From positions 27,049 through 59,500 of the forward strand of contig JAPLSZ010000224.1 of the NCBI GenBank assembly GCA_026398385.1: a stretch of 32,452 bases of DNA, read 5' to 3'. The stretch's first letter is position 1, and each line of letters starts with the position of its first letter. Below are positions 15,243 through 24,028 of this stretch, one piece after another. The position numbers and the translations under genes were made by a program. The notes below the pieces were generated by a model, which saw only the letters and a program-made list of their open reading frames with translations, was not told the DNA's origin and did no database searches. The DNA comes from Kiritimatiellota bacterium. Its GTDB lineage: Bacteria; Verrucomicrobiota; Kiritimatiellia; CAIQIC01.

Positions 15243-16223
15243 TCAGAAGCGCAGCCCGGCGTTGACGCCGAACAGCGGCGCCAGATTGAATGACGCGGTC
15301 AAATCGGACAGGCCCGGCCGGTCGGTGATGCGAAATTCCTGCCAGACATAATCGCCGCCAAAGACATAGATGAACATCCCCGGATTCGGCGCGTAGCGCA
15401 GACCGATCAACAGCGGCACGCCGCGATCGCGGAAAATGCCGGCGCTGGTCGGGCTGTCCGCCGGCAGCCGGTACTCGCGGTTCTCCACCATCAGCGAGCC
15501 GTCCACCTGCCACCGCCGCCGCTCATCCAGCCGGTACGTCAGCATCAATCCTTGGGCGGTGCGCAAACCCAGCCGGTCGGTGATCTGCCATTCGAGGCCG
15601 GGAATCGGCAGCACCCGCGCGTTGGCCTCCAGCCGCGTGTGTACAAACAGGCCGACGGTGAACGCGAAGTTGGTGGTGCACTGCCGCCGCGCGCTGAGCA
15701 TGCCGCCGCCCGTGCAACCGTCTGCCGCCGTCGCGCTGTTAACCAGCGCCCAGCCGACATCACCGGCCGCGAATAGCGACCACTGCGGGTTCAGCGGAAC
15801 CGTCCCGCCGGCCGTCAAGCGCGTGATGCGGGTCGTCCGCGGCAGACCCAGGAATGCGCTGTCCGCGCGACCGTCGAACCGGTACCGGCTGAGTTCGTCA
15901 TCCACCGCCACGCTCCCCAGCGCGGCCTGACCCAGCCGAAAACGCAGACCGCCGGTCAGAGTTGCGCGGCTGGTTTCCACGCGGCTGTCGTCGAACCAGT
16001 CCGCGTCTGGCTGCCAGCGCAGGCCGACGGAGAAAAACGGATGCGGGCCGGGCCCCGTTGGCGGGAACCGCTCGGGTCCGCCGACGCGTGTGGCGATCGT
16101 GATCTCGCGGGACACGCCGAGATTCGCGCCGCTGCCTGGCGCCTGCGCCCGGGTCCCCGGCGTGCCGACGAGCACCCCCAGGCAAATAATCCAACCCCAG
16201 CGTGTCGAGTTCAGCAGCCGCAT
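15243..16223 (-). CDS. Putative outer-membrane beta-barrel protein (DUF6268-like)
   Basis: Signal peptide MRLLNSTRWGWIICLGVLVGTPGTRAQA, alternating amphipathic strands, C-terminal aromatic residue (...VNAGLRF). Confidence 0.6.
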   Translation of the reverse strand: MRLLNSTRWGWIICLGVLVGTPGTRAQAPGSGANLGVSREITIATRVGGPERFPPTGPGPHPFFSVGLRWQPDADWFDDSRVETSRATLTGGLRFRLGQAALGSVAVDDELSRYRFDGRADSAFLGLPRTTRITRLTAGGTVPLNPQWSLFAAGDVGWALVNSATAADGCTGGGMLSARRQCTTNFAFTVGLFVHTRLEANARVLPIPGLEWQITDRLGLRTAQGLMLTYRLDERRRWQVDGSLMVENREYRLPADSPTSAGIFRDRGVPLLIGLRYAPNPGMFIYVFGGDYVWQEFRITDRPGLSDLTASFNLAPLFGVNAGLRF

Positions 16224-16266
16224 CACCGCGATGCTACGTGGCCGCGGGCCGGAAGACAATTCGGTA

Positions 16267-16296
16267 TTGGCAATCGGCGGCGGGGGGGGGTATAGT
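16267..16296 (+). promoter_or_regulatory. Candidate promoter with G9 tract in the spacer (possible phase-variable promoter)
   Basis: TTGGCA (16267-16272), 18-bp spacer ending in G9 (16282-16290), TATAGT (16291-16296); SD GGAGG 16340-16344 and ATG 16350 downstream. Confidence 0.5.
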
Positions 16297-16349
16297 CATC
16301 CGGTGATCTGAGTAACACGCGCGAACGGATCTTCGTTCCGGAGGTGGAT

Positions 16350-16952
16350 ATGAAACGATGGATAATGCCGGCCTGGCGCCGAAGTTTTACGCTGATCGAA
16401 CTGCTGGTTGTCATCGCGATCATCGCCATTCTGGCCGCCATGCTTTTCCCGGGGCTGGCCACGGCGTTAGCCCGACGCAATGAGGCCCGGTGCGTCAACA
16501 ATGCCAAGGGCATTGCCACCATATTCTTTATGGTGGCGCAGGATAACAACCGGAGATACCCGGCCGGCAGCGGCAATTCCCTGATCTTCCCCGCCGAATT
16601 CACGAATCTGTGCAGTGACCTCAAGGTCTTGAGCTGTCTCAGCGACAAGGGTTCCACCAGTTGGCCCAGCGCCTGCACCCCCACCTGCTATAACCTCAGC
16701 CTCAGCCGTGCCAGTTACGTTTATGCCGACCAAAATTACAGCGTGATTGGACTGACCAACATCGCCCTTCAGAGCATCGGCCAGATCAGTTCGCCGAGCC
16801 GGAAGGCGGTGATCGCCGAGCCTTGCCTGAATTCCGCCAACACCAAGTACTGGCACCGCCGGTTGGGATACGGCACGGTGGGCTACGTGGACGGACACGC
16901 CGGCTTGGTCACAGGCGTCTCCTCGATCAACGAAATCAATGCGTATTACTGA
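16350..16952 (+). CDS. Prepilin-type N-methylation domain protein (HX9DG-like secreted pseudopilin)
   Basis: [27 protein letters not shown]-terminal [15 protein letters not shown] resembles the H-X9-DG signature. Confidence 0.88.
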   Translation: MKRWIMPAWRRSFTLIELLVVIAIIAILAAMLFPGLATALARRNEARCVNNAKGIATIFFMVAQDNNRRYPAGSGNSLIFPAEFTNLCSDLKVLSCLSDKGSTSWPSACTPTCYNLSLSRASYVYADQNYSVIGLTNIALQSIGQISSPSRKAVIAEPCLNSANTKYWHRRLGYGTVGYVDGHAGLVTGVSSINEINAYY

Positions 16953-16981
16953 AGCGGAACGCCAGCGGTTCGGAACAGCGC

Positions 16982-18130
16982 ATGAAAGTCCCCTTGCTCG
17001 ATCTCCAGGCGCAGTATCGTGCCATTCAATCGGAAGTGGATGCCGCCGTCGCGGCGGTGTTCGCGACGCAGGGCTTTATCCTCGGGCCCCAGGTGCAGGC
17101 CTTGGAGCGGGCTGTCGCGGCCTATTGCGGCGCCACCCAGGCCTGCGGCGTATCCTCCGGCACCGATGCCCTGCTGGTCGCCTTGATGTCCGAGGGCATC
17201 GGGGCCGGCGCTGAAGTCATCACTACGCCCTACACGTTTTTCGCCACCGCCGGATCCATTGCCCGGGTCGGCGCGCGGCCGGTGTTCGTGGACATTGACC
17301 CGCATTCGTTCAACCTCGATCCCCGGCAGGTGGCAGCGAAGCTCACCCCGCGCACCCGGGCGATCATCCCGGTCCATCTTTATGGCCGGATGGCGGAGAT
17401 GGAGCCGTTGCTCGCGCTGGCGGACCGGCGCGGGCTGGTGGTGATCGAGGATGCCTGCCAGGCGATCGGCGCGGAATACCGCGGGCGGCGCGCGGGGAGC
17501 CTCGGCGCGTATGGCTGCTTTTCGTTTTTTCCGTCCAAGAACCTCGGCGGCGCCGGCGACGGCGGCATGGTTACGACCAGCGACCCGGCGCGCGCGGCCC
17601 GGCTCGCCAGCCTGCGCAACCACGGCATGGAGCCGAAGTACGTTCACCACCTCATCGGCGGCAATTTCCGGCTCGACGCGCTGCAGGCCGCCGTGCTGAA
17701 CGTGAAGCTGAAACACCTCGATGCCTGGACCGCCGCCCGCCGGCGCAACGCCGCGCGCTACGACCGGCTCTTCCGCGCCGCCGGCCTCGCGCCCGATCCG
17801 CTGACGCTGCCGATGACGCCGTGCGGCGCCGCCGGCCGGCCGGACAACGAGGACTGCCGCTGTCATATCTTCAACCAGTATGTCCTGCGCGCGCCGCGCC
17901 GCGACGAGCTGCGCGCGTGGCTGACGCAGCGGGGCATCGGCAACGAGGTGTACTATCCCGTGCCGCTGCATCTACAGGAATGTTTTGCGCCGTTGGGCCA
18001 CCGGCCGGGCGACTTTCCGGAAAGCGAACGCGCCGCGCGCGAAACCCTGGCGCTACCGGTCTATCCGGAACTCACCGATGACCAGGCCGGAGCCGTCGTG
18101 GCCGCCGTGCGCGACTTCTACCGCGGCTGA
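16982..18130 (+). CDS. DegT/DnrJ/EryC1/StrS family PLP aminotransferase
   Basis: [99 protein letters not shown]. Confidence 0.95.
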   Translation: MKVPLLDLQAQYRAIQSEVDAAVAAVFATQGFILGPQVQALERAVAAYCGATQACGVSSGTDALLVALMSEGIGAGAEVITTPYTFFATAGSIARVGARPVFVDIDPHSFNLDPRQVAAKLTPRTRAIIPVHLYGRMAEMEPLLALADRRGLVVIEDACQAIGAEYRGRRAGSLGAYGCFSFFPSKNLGGAGDGGMVTTSDPARAARLASLRNHGMEPKYVHHLIGGNFRLDALQAAVLNVKLKHLDAWTAARRRNAARYDRLFRAAGLAPDPLTLPMTPCGAAGRPDNEDCRCHIFNQYVLRAPRRDELRAWLTQRGIGNEVYYPVPLHLQECFAPLGHRPGDFPESERAARETLALPVYPELTDDQAGAVVAAVRDFYRG

Positions 18131-18180
18131 CCGCCTGCCGCCCTGGCGGAAAACAGGGCGGAAGGTGGATATTCTAATTT

Positions 18181-18247
18181 GTGGGCGGGGCTTCCAGCCC
18201 AGCGGGAATTGTTCCGTTGCTGGCGCGGGACTGGAAGCCCCGCCCAC
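18181..18247. repeat. 67-bp hairpin element with 20-bp arms between convergent genes
   Basis: GTGGGCGGGGCTTCCAGCCC (18181-18200) vs GGACTGGAAGCCCCGCCCAC (18228-18247), 19/20 as inverted repeat. Confidence 0.85.
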
Positions 18248-18266
18248 GAAGAGGTCCGGAAACATT

Positions 18267-20729
18267 TCAGGGCCCGGCCGGCCAAGCTTGCGTGGCGGTG
18301 GCATGGCCGTCGTCCGCCTGGAGCAGCAGTCCGGCCTCCGGCATGGCCGCCGGCAGCAGCAGCAGCCGGGCGCCGTCGAACTGCCACGCGTTCGGGGGAA
18401 GATCCGGCGGACTGACCAGCAGGTTGGTGAAAACCGCGCCGGGGCCGCTGACCAACAAGCCGACGCCTTCGCCCGCCAGCGTCATTTTTTCCCGCCGCAG
18501 GACGAGTTCGTCATTCACGCGGCACTCGAGCCCGCCGCGCGCGCCGGCGCGGACGCTGAGCCGGTAAGCTGCGCCGGGCCGCACCGGCGCGCCGCGCGCG
18601 GCCACCGGTGTCAGCGTCCCCGCGCGGCAGGCGCCCAAGGTCCAGCCGCTGGTTTCGCCGACGAGCCCGAAGAAGGACGACTCCCCGCCATGGACGTTGA
18701 AGACCAGTCCGGCACGCGCCCGCGCCGTCAGCGAATCCGCCGTCGGCAGCAGGGTCACGGCCACTTCCGTCAGCGTCCCCCGCTGGCGCCGGGGGAACAG
18801 CCAGACGGCGGCGGCGTTGGTCGTGCTGAACGCCACCCCGGCCGGAGTGTTGCGTACGACGCCCTCCACCCCCGTCGGCGTGCCCGTGGCGGTCAGCGGC
18901 AACGGCTGGCACCACATTAGCGTCACCGGATCGCCGTCCGGATCGAAGACGTCGGGCCGCACCTCGACCATCTGCTTCCGGGCGGCCGTCCGCGGAAGGG
19001 CGCGAATGACCGGCGGCCGGTTGGCGCGCCGGATCTCGAGGCGCGCCGGAGCGCTGCGGATGACAGCGCCGTCCGCGTGAAAAGCCGCCGCCTGCAACGC
19101 GACCACGCCGGCGCCCAGCACCGCCGGGTCCAGCGTGAACTCGCGGCTCCGGCCGCGCGCGAGCAGCCGCTCGCCGCTGTACCATCCGACTTCGCGCGGC
19201 GCGCCGGCGGCGGTCACGCTCAGCCGCAACGGGTGCCACAAGTCCACGCGGCCATCCGCCGGCACGCCGCCGAGCGCCACGGCGCGGCCCCGGCGGTCCA
19301 GCAGAAAGCCGTCCTCGGCCGCCGCCGTATGGATGACGAGAAAGCCGGTGGACGCGACCGCCCTGACGCGGTGGTAGCCGTCGGCCAGCGGCGCGGTCTG
19401 GATCACCGTCGCATCGCTGCGCGAGGCTTCGCCCAGCGGGCGGCCATCGAGAAAGAATTGGATGTTCAAAGCCAGGGCCTCTTCGGAATCACAGTGCAGA
19501 CGAAAGCTGACCCGGCCGTCCGCCTGCTGTTGTTCCAGCCACACCCGGAACGACTTGGCCCACGGCGCGGCGAGGGGATCGCCCACCGGCAGCAGTTGCA
19601 GCGGGCAGCGGACGGACTGGGCCAGGCTCTCCAGCGCCGAGCACCCGTGCGCATAGTGCGCGAAGAAGCGCGCGCCGGGGAACTTGGTCCAGAGGGAGAA
19701 CGGCTCCGTCACCGTGCCGGCGGACAGCGTGGCGCCGGCCCGCAGCCAGGCGGAGAGTTTCGTTTGATCGGCGGTGTGCAACAGCGCGCCGAAGCTGGTG
19801 CAGTGGTCGGCGTAGCAGCCCGGCAGATAGGCCCGCGCCGGCGGCGTGATCCACGCCGCGCCGGACATGAGGCCCAGCACCGCCGGCGCGTCGGCGACCG
19901 GCAGGGCGTTGGTGATCACGGCGGTCACGCCGGCCTCGGCCAGTTCGGCCCGGGCCTGGGGAAACTGCCAGTCGCGCATTTTCGAGCGGACGTCGTCGGT
20001 GGCGACAAACCAGACGGCCCCGTTGGTCCAATCCCGGGGCAAAGGCGCGGAGGCTTGGTCCAGGCCTTGGAGAACCTCGGGGACTTCGAGGCCGCGTGCG
20101 CCGGTGTGGGCGAGGAGCATGGCGGGCAGCGGCAGGGCGCCATGGGTGGTGTCGTGGAACCAGCGGAAGGAATGGCTGTCGGCCTGCGGGCCGCCGGACT
20201 GGTTGGGGCCGGCAAAGAAAGCGGAGGCATAGCGGCCGGTGTCCGTCAGGCCGGCGGGCGGTAGCTGGTTGCGGGTGAAGGTGAGGCCGGTGAGGGACAG
20301 GGGCGGGGTGGACGTGATGCGGACCGGGAAGTCGGCGGAATAAGCCCAGGCGAGCATACGGCTTTCCAAGCCACGCTCGCGGAGGATTTGCCCTGCGGGC
20401 TCCCAGATCCAGCGGGTGAACTCGTCCGGCGAGCACTCCGCGGGCGGCTCGCGGACGCTGTCCGGCAGAGCCAGATACACGACATTTTCGGGCGGCAGCC
20501 GGCGGAGTTGGACGTAACGGTTGGCAATTTCCAGCGAACGCGGGGAGTTCTGGTTGACCAGCAACAGCAGTTCGTGCGGCGCCAGCGCGCGGGCCGTCGC
20601 CGCCGGCAGCAGCAGCGCCAGGAGGACGCACCAGCGCCCGAGCCGCGAACCGGCGCCGCGCGGCGCGGACGCGGCGCCAGCCCGCCACGGCGGGTGGATG
20701 GATCCGGCTGTGGCGAGCATGTGAGGCAT
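18267..20729 (-). CDS. TIGR03790-family protein with extra C-terminal domains
   Basis: ALAPHELLLLVNQNSPRSLEIANRYVQLRRLPPENVVYLALPDS...; GALLHTADQTKLSAWLRAGATLSAGTVTEPFSLWTKFPGARFF; C-terminal Ig-/LamG-like part. Confidence 0.8.
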   Translation of the reverse strand: MPHMLATAGSIHPPWRAGAASAPRGAGSRLGRWCVLLALLLPAATARALAPHELLLLVNQNSPRSLEIANRYVQLRRLPPENVVYLALPDSVREPPAECSPDEFTRWIWEPAGQILRERGLESRMLAWAYSADFPVRITSTPPLSLTGLTFTRNQLPPAGLTDTGRYASAFFAGPNQSGGPQADSHSFRWFHDTTHGALPLPAMLLAHTGARGLEVPEVLQGLDQASAPLPRDWTNGAVWFVATDDVRSKMRDWQFPQARAELAEAGVTAVITNALPVADAPAVLGLMSGAAWITPPARAYLPGCYADHCTSFGALLHTADQTKLSAWLRAGATLSAGTVTEPFSLWTKFPGARFFAHYAHGCSALESLAQSVRCPLQLLPVGDPLAAPWAKSFRVWLEQQQADGRVSFRLHCDSEEALALNIQFFLDGRPLGEASRSDATVIQTAPLADGYHRVRAVASTGFLVIHTAAAEDGFLLDRRGRAVALGGVPADGRVDLWHPLRLSVTAAGAPREVGWYSGERLLARGRSREFTLDPAVLGAGVVALQAAAFHADGAVIRSAPARLEIRRANRPPVIRALPRTAARKQMVEVRPDVFDPDGDPVTLMWCQPLPLTATGTPTGVEGVVRNTPAGVAFSTTNAAAVWLFPRRQRGTLTEVAVTLLPTADSLTARARAGLVFNVHGGESSFFGLVGETSGWTLGACRAGTLTPVAARGAPVRPGAAYRLSVRAGARGGLECRVNDELVLRREKMTLAGEGVGLLVSGPGAVFTNLLVSPPDLPPNAWQFDGARLLLLPAAMPEAGLLLQADDGHATATQAWPAGP

Positions 20730-20770
20730 GGTTTTCGCCGAAGAATCCGCGTTTCATCCGTGGCCAAAAA
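20730..20770. repeat. Intergenic repeat copy B (gttttcgccgaagaat ... catccgtggccaaaa)
   Basis: Matches boundary words of 13573-13666. Confidence 0.5.
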
Positions 20771-20850
20771 GCCTGCGCCGGAAACCGCACAACGGGCCGC
20801 GCGGCACCCGCGCGCCCACCGCCTACGGAGCTCGCCGCCGGGCCCCATGG

Positions 20851-21612
20851 TCAGGGTTGGGCGAGATCCTTCCGCGCCAAAATGATTTCCGGATACAGCA
20901 GACCGACCAGGCTTTTGATCTGGTCCTGGTAAGGCGTGGAATTCTTCTGGCAGCGCCCGGCCACGGCGATATACGCCCACTTGTGCGCCACGCTGTGTAC
21001 GATGCGATCCCAGCCCAGCCAGAACATACGCTCGAGGTGGTAGGGCGTGTCCCGGCCCTGCCCCACGAACCAATACGCAAAATAGCCGTCCGTTTCACGT
21101 TGCTGGCCTTGCAGATCCAGGGCGCGCGTGGTTTCCAGGACCATGACGCCCAAGGGTTTTCGCCCGGCCACAGGCACGGCCAGCACATGGCTGGAGTTGA
21201 TGCGATGCCCCTGTCCTTCCAGACAGCGCTCGGGCCGGTGGATGCTCTCGCGTTCCCGGCCGCTCAACACCACGGAAACGGCGATCGAATCGCCGGCGGC
21301 ATTGGTGTAAAGCGACTTGATAAAGCGCGTGTCCTTATCCAATTGCGTATACTCCGCAAGGCTCATGGTATGCAGTGTCTTGCCGCACGCCGGGCAGATG
21401 TCCGGTTTTTTCACCTGGTCGATCGTGAAATCCTTGGTGCAGTCCGGATTGTGGCAGAACCGCAATTCACGACCCCTCCAGGGGCCCAGGTGGGCGGGCA
21501 ACACCAAGCGCACCCCCGGCTGGTCCACGAGGCTCACGTCCACGGTAAACATCAGCGCCAGCGCCGTCAGCGCCAGCAACACGATGACCGTTATGAAAGG
21601 CTTGTACTTCAC
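20851..21612 (-). CDS. Exosortase-associated EpsI-family protein with an inserted zinc-ribbon-like motif
   Basis: Single N-terminal TM; HRPERCLEGQGH typical of EpsI; CHNPDCTKDF...DICPACGKTL. Confidence 0.82.
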   Translation of the reverse strand: MKYKPFITVIVLLALTALALMFTVDVSLVDQPGVRLVLPAHLGPWRGRELRFCHNPDCTKDFTIDQVKKPDICPACGKTLHTMSLAEYTQLDKDTRFIKSLYTNAAGDSIAVSVVLSGRERESIHRPERCLEGQGHRINSSHVLAVPVAGRKPLGVMVLETTRALDLQGQQRETDGYFAYWFVGQGRDTPYHLERMFWLGWDRIVHSVAHKWAYIAVAGRCQKNSTPYQDQIKSLVGLLYPEIILARKDLAQP

Positions 21613-21637
21613 AAGATCCGCTCTGTTAGGACGCCGC

Positions 21638-22624
21638 TTACATCCGCTGGGTAGACCAGGCTTTCACACGCCGCCAGACCTGGCCAAGATTCGTGTTCAG
21701 CAGTATACCGATGCCGATCATGAAACCCACCGCCACCGAAAAAACGATGTAGGTCGAATAATCATGGTACAGCCCCAACGCCACCTTGTCGCCCAGCGCC
21801 TCGGCCACCAACGCCACCGTGATGACGCGCGCAACATTGCCGGCGATCGCCAGCGGGATGCAGGCCAGAAACAGGATCCATTGTTTGAGCATGGTCTTCT
21901 GCGTGAAATAGGCATACGCGGCCGTCAGCGCCGTCATGGCCAGCAGCGAGCGCAAGCCGCTGCACGGGTCCGCCACGTCAAAGCTGAAGCCGCCGCCGGC
22001 CGCCGAATAAATGGACGTGCCCGACCGGTGCGCCTCGATGCCGACGATGTTCAGTACCGCCGTGGCCGCGTGCGTAACGAACATGCGCAGCGGAAACGAC
22101 AGCGTGTCCAGGAAGGTCAGCGGGATGCAGAAGATCAGGTACGTGCAGGGGAAGATCAGGATTTTGGCCATCTGCCAGCCGAAGAAATACAACGGCAGGC
22201 CCCACAGCAGCAGGATCAGGCTGGCCAGCGAGAGACGCGTCTGCTGCATCTTCGCCCCCAGCCAGTGTATCAGCAAGGCCGACACGATCACGGCCAGGCC
22301 CCACTGGTTGATCGCCTTCGGCACGGACAGCAGCTCCCGGCGGCGCAACCAGACCACCACCAGGCAGAAGGGGGGGACCACCCAGCCGAAGGACCAATCC
22401 ACTCCGCCGTACGAGATGCTGTCGCTCCAGCGGGCCACCATCCACACGAACGCGGACTGGCTGTTCATGCCTCCCACCGTGTTGCCGAGCAGATGAAACA
22501 GGGCGAAAATCATGCCGATGATCACCGCCATAAACCCCAACTGAAGCACCTGCGCCCGGTCCAGCACGGCCAGCCGCCACCGCTCGCTCAAAATCAATGA
22601 ATCGGTTGTATTTCCATTGTCCAT
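21638..22624 (-). CDS. Exosortase (exosortase/archaeosortase family multipass membrane protein)
   Basis: Multiple TM helices; ADPCSGLRSL (Cys 221), NVARVI (Arg 266), YHDYSTYIVF (His 287), the Cys/Arg/His set expected for exosortases. Confidence 0.92.
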   Translation of the reverse strand: MDNGNTTDSLILSERWRLAVLDRAQVLQLGFMAVIIGMIFALFHLLGNTVGGMNSQSAFVWMVARWSDSISYGGVDWSFGWVVPPFCLVVVWLRRRELLSVPKAINQWGLAVIVSALLIHWLGAKMQQTRLSLASLILLLWGLPLYFFGWQMAKILIFPCTYLIFCIPLTFLDTLSFPLRMFVTHAATAVLNIVGIEAHRSGTSIYSAAGGGFSFDVADPCSGLRSLLAMTALTAAYAYFTQKTMLKQWILFLACIPLAIAGNVARVITVALVAEALGDKVALGLYHDYSTYIVFSVAVGFMIGIGILLNTNLGQVWRRVKAWSTQRM

Positions 22625-22757
22625 AAGCAGCTCCCGAACAACGGCGATAACATAGCGTGAAGCCCCTGCCGCCGCAAGTCCCGGCTTTCCCGTTGCGGGT
22701 CCACCCTTGACGGCCGGGATATTTCTGCGACGATGGATCGTCTTTGGCGAGGACTCG

Positions 22758-23234
22758 ATGATGAACCCCTTGCAGATGATCGGTCGCGAATTACTGGATG
22801 GTCTCTCGGCACAGGCCCGGGCGGCCCCCCGGCGGCGGAAGAATTTCAACGTCCACCATTCCGAAAAGGAACCGTGCAACCGGCTGCTGAACGCGCTGGA
22901 GCCGGATACGTACATTCAACCGCATTGCCACAGCGAGCCAGCCAAGGACGAAACCATGGTCATCGTTCGCGGCCGTCTGGGCCTGGTGGCGTTCGATGGC
23001 GCCGGCCAGGTGGCCGGGACCGCACTGCTCGAAGCGGGCGGGGAGTCCGTCGCGGTCACGATCCCGCATGGGGTGTTCCATGCGCTGGTGGCGCTGGCGC
23101 CGGGCACGATTTTCTTCGAGGCCAAGGCCGGCCCCTACCGCCCGCTGGCGCCGCACGAAAAAGCCGCCTGGGCTCCGGCCGAAGGCGACCCCGCCGCGCC
23201 CGCCCAGCTCGCCAGGCTGAAAAAGCTTTTTTGA
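22758..23234 (+). CDS. WbuC-like cupin-fold protein
   Basis: RRRKNFNVHHSEKEPCNRLLNALEPDTYIQPHCHSEPAKDETMVIVRGRLGLVAFD...IPHGVFHALVAL. Confidence 0.8.
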   Translation: MMNPLQMIGRELLDGLSAQARAAPRRRKNFNVHHSEKEPCNRLLNALEPDTYIQPHCHSEPAKDETMVIVRGRLGLVAFDGAGQVAGTALLEAGGESVAVTIPHGVFHALVALAPGTIFFEAKAGPYRPLAPHEKAAWAPAEGDPAAPAQLARLKKLF

Positions 23235-23458
23235 CGCGGAGGAACGCCGAAGCCCGCCAAGGCTCTTCGTGTCAACCCGCGCTCGTGACGCTTCCGGCAG
23301 AAGCCCCGTCATGGCGATCATCCGCGCCAAGCCTGAGGTGAAAAGCCCCCGGCACTTGATCGCCCGCTTGTCGGCGGATGGTGCTGGGGTTAAGGGCTTG
23401 TTTATCCGGTGGGGCATGGTAGTGTGCCGGGGGGTTCAAGGGACGAAAGAGGTGTGTC

Positions 23459-23887
23459 ATGACGGACGAACGGAATGAAACGGCAGATCAGGTGGAAGCG
23501 GACATCAACTTTGATTGTCCCCTGTGCCAAAAAAACATTTCCATCGATGCCCGCGGCGCCGGGCTGATGATCGCCTGTCCCGATTGCCGGCAGGAGATCC
23601 AGGTGCCCATCCCGGCCGCCGAAGAGGTCGTGGATCTGGTGGTGGACGGGGGCGTCCTCGAGCCGCGCATGCAGGAGCTGCAGAGCTCGCTAGCCGACGC
23701 GGACAGCCGGCGGGAACGCTTGATCGCGGAACTGGAGTCGGCCCAGCAGCGCCTGACGCATTTGGAAAAAAATGTTGCGGAGCAGCATGGGCGCTTCGAG
23801 CAGATCAGCGCCGAGCTGGTGGTGATCCAGAACTCCCTGGATCGGCTGGTGTCGCTGCTGCAGGACGCCGGCGTGCGGGATCTGTAA
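23459..23887 (+). CDS. Zinc-ribbon plus coiled-coil protein, function unknown
   Basis: INFDCPLCQKNISIDARGAGLMIACPDCRQEIQVP followed by a long coiled coil. Confidence 0.75.
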   Translation: MTDERNETADQVEADINFDCPLCQKNISIDARGAGLMIACPDCRQEIQVPIPAAEEVVDLVVDGGVLEPRMQELQSSLADADSRRERLIAELESAQQRLTHLEKNVAEQHGRFEQISAELVVIQNSLDRLVSLLQDAGVRDL

Positions 23888-23951
23888 CCACTGGCCGCCG
23901 CCCCTCGTCGCACTGCGGACGAGCGCCAGCGTTGGATGGTCGCTGAATTAC

Positions 23952-23975
23952 GCACGCATCCGGCCGGATGCGTGC
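23952..23975. repeat. 24-bp perfect palindrome between convergent genes
   Basis: GCACGCATCCGG/CCGGATGCGTGC. Confidence 0.9.
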
Positions 23976-24028
23976 CTGATCCAAGCTGGCCCGACTTCGT
24001 CCGTTTTGCAAGCACTTCTGTTGCATCT

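Noticed and set aside
21317-22600. 427-aa plus-strand ORF
   Set aside because: Antisense to exosortase/EpsI; H/Q/R-rich shadow translation.
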